Positions 63,017-64,000 of a DNA stretch of 64,000 nt are shown piece after piece. Source of the stretch: Erythrobacter tepidarius. GTDB taxonomy: Bacteria > Pseudomonadota > Alphaproteobacteria > Sphingomonadales > Sphingomonadaceae. Location: contig NZ_MUYJ01000003.1 in assembly GCF_002155695.1 (NCBI RefSeq), positions 1 to 64,000 on the forward strand, read 5' to 3'. Below the pieces are notes generated by a model, which ran no database searches, was not told where the DNA came from, and saw nothing but the letters and a program-made list of their open reading frames with translations. The translations under genes and the position numbers were made by a program. Positions within the stretch are counted from its first letter, which is position 1. Every line of letters starts with the position of its first letter.

Positions 63017-63364
63017 ATGCCACCGGAAAACGATGCCTATCGTCTGGCCGCGCAGGAAGATCGTTGCAGTCCGCGCACACGGCTGACAATCCCGGCGACC
63101 TTGCGCGCTTCAGGGGGCCGCGCCTTCCAGAGCGTGGTGCATGACCTGTCGATCTCGGGCTTCTCGGCCTCGTCGATCAACCGCATGTACGAAGGCCAGC
63201 TGTGCTGGCTCACCCTGCCCGGCCTCGAATCGCTTCAGGCCGAGGTGGTGTGGTGGGACAACTGCATCGTCGGCTGCGCCTTTTCGGAGCTGCTCAGCCC
63301 GATCGTGCACGACAACATCTTGCAGCGCTACAGCAATGTCGGGGTCTACCGGCAGGTGATCTGA
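63017..63364 (+). CDS. PilZ-domain protein
   Basis: 115 residues. A single PilZ domain, the c-di-GMP-binding module: the N-terminal RxxxR-like stretch DRCSPRTRLTIPATLRA and the DxSxxG-like loop VHDLSISGFSASSI. Its partner is unknown. ATG 63017 is preceded by GAGG about 9 bases upstream. It could link c-di-GMP to polysaccharide output, but there is no direct evidence. Confidence 0.88.
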   Translation: MPPENDAYRLAAQEDRCSPRTRLTIPATLRASGGRAFQSVVHDLSISGFSASSINRMYEGQLCWLTLPGLESLQAEVVWWDNCIVGCAFSELLSPIVHDNILQRYSNVGVYRQVI

Positions 63365-63383
63365 GGCAGGCGCGCCGCGCAGT

Positions 63384-64000
63384 CTATTCGACTTGGGCGG
63401 CAACCTTGCGGGCAAGCTCCAGAAACTGCTCGCGCTCCGGCCCGCCGCTGGCTTTGGCCCAGTTGCCGACATAGGCGAAAACGATCTTCTTTTCCGGGAA
63501 GATCGTGATCCCCTGTCCGAAGATCCCCTGCGCGCCGTAGGCACCCTGCGGATAGGTCCACCACTGGTAGCCATAACCGAAGCCGCTTTCGCCGAAATCG
63601 ACAAGGCTGTCGGTCGCTTCGGCAAACCAGTCCGGCGGCACCTCGGCCCCGCCGCCTTCCAGCACGAACTGGCCCATGCGGGCATAGTCGGACAGGCGGA
63701 TCGAGAGGCAGCACCCGCCGATATTGCCGCCGCGCGGATCGACCATCCAGAACAGCCCACCCTCGAACCCGGCCGCTGCAACGATGTGGTGCTGGGCATA
63801 TTCGGCGAGCGACATGCCGACCGCATTTTCGACCAGCAGGCCGAGCAGATTGGTCTCGCCGGTCTTGTAAACCCACTTGGTCCCCGGTTCCGCCTCGCGC
63901 GGGAGCGCCTTCATCTGCGCGACGATCGCCTCGGGGCCGTAATCGACAACGAAGCGGTTCATCTGCGCCACGTCCGAATTGGGATCGGTGTAGTCCTCGT
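63384..64000 (-). CDS. Serine hydrolase (beta-lactamase-like), N-terminus off window
   Basis: At least 205 residues visible; the frame runs past base 64000 (reading EDYTDPNSDVAQMNRFVV at the edge). Family traits of the class C beta-lactamase-like serine hydrolases: the YxN-type segment WVYKTGETNLLGLLVENAVG, RLSDYARMGQFVLEGGG and GYGYQWWTYPQGAYGAQGIF with GQGITIFPEKKIVFAYVGNW. The SxxK nucleophile is outside the window. Role in peptide or ester hydrolysis unknown. It is convergent with the PilZ gene. Confidence 0.85.
   Translation of the reverse strand, partial: EDYTDPNSDVAQMNRFVVDYGPEAIVAQMKALPREAEPGTKWVYKTGETNLLGLLVENAVGMSLAEYAQHHIVAAAGFEGGLFWMVDPRGGNIGGCCLSIRLSDYARMGQFVLEGGGAEVPPDWFAEATDSLVDFGESGFGYGYQWWTYPQGAYGAQGIFGQGITIFPEKKIVFAYVGNWAKASGGPEREQFLELARKVAAQVE

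Noticed and set aside
1-64000. CRISPR arrays, rRNA or tRNA genes, prophage genes
   Set aside because: Looked for; no regularly spaced repeats, cloverleaf-like sequences or phage structural genes were recognised.

Overview
The window looks like a chromosomal segment of a sphingomonad alphaproteobacterium, most likely an Erythrobacteraceae-type organism (Erythrobacter/Porphyrobacter relatives). This is an inference from high GC, alphaproteobacterial-style RNase E, RF2 and DnaE, and a complete exosortase A (XrtA) exopolysaccharide locus of the type common in that group. No rRNA, tRNA, CRISPR or prophage was recognised.

Layout. 1-1541: the left edge holds a partial IS5-family insertion sequence abutting an AT-richer orphan ORF that seems to have lost its 5' end. 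1549-9253: a run of minus-strand housekeeping genes (nitronate monooxygenase-like flavoprotein, lipoprotein methyltransferase, RF2, exported peroxiredoxin, PBP1A, N-acetylmuramoyl-L-alanine amidase). 9254-12410: a 424-bp leader, rne and a strong terminator. 12430-16872: a methyltransferase, a divergent PLP-enzyme/ATP-grasp pair of unknown function, a small membrane protein and an SDR. 17121-19492: sdhB, a thioesterase and zapE.

19489-37495 is the centrepiece: an XrtA/PEP-CTERM-type exopolysaccharide locus in three transcription blocks. The minus-strand block A (31669 to 19489) runs export lipoprotein, chain-length protein, tyrosine autokinase, outer-membrane barrel, ATPase, polysaccharide deacetylase, FemAB-like protein, glycosyltransferase, exosortase A and asparagine-synthase-like amidotransferase, mostly with overlapping ends. 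Block B (minus) is an AMP-forming acyl ligase plus a PLP decarboxylase. Block C (plus, start codons face to face with block B) is a GNAT/FemAB-like protein, an acyl carrier protein and two alpha/beta hydrolases. Blocks B and C together look like a carrier-protein-based pathway that makes or attaches a small acyl or amine group for the exopolysaccharide or envelope. Its chemistry is, to my knowledge, undescribed, and it is the best candidate for new biology here.

37482-43709: two tightly overlapped minus-strand operons (ilvD, small lipoprotein, nnr, RlmD-like 23S rRNA methyltransferase; then ispE and an N-formylglutamate amidohydrolase). 43821-50405: ETF-ubiquinone oxidoreductase, followed on the plus strand by a degenerate uracil-DNA-glycosylase-like gene, a lytic transglycosylase, moaB, a YbjN-like protein and a radical SAM enzyme. 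50410-54393: an acyl-CoA ligase/GNAT/DUF1330 operon, and an OmpA-type porin with a long polyproline hinge. 54394-64000: dnaE with a degenerate PHP domain, glutathione peroxidase, a Lol lipoprotein-release transporter, purF with an SDR, a PilZ protein, and a serine hydrolase that runs off the right edge.
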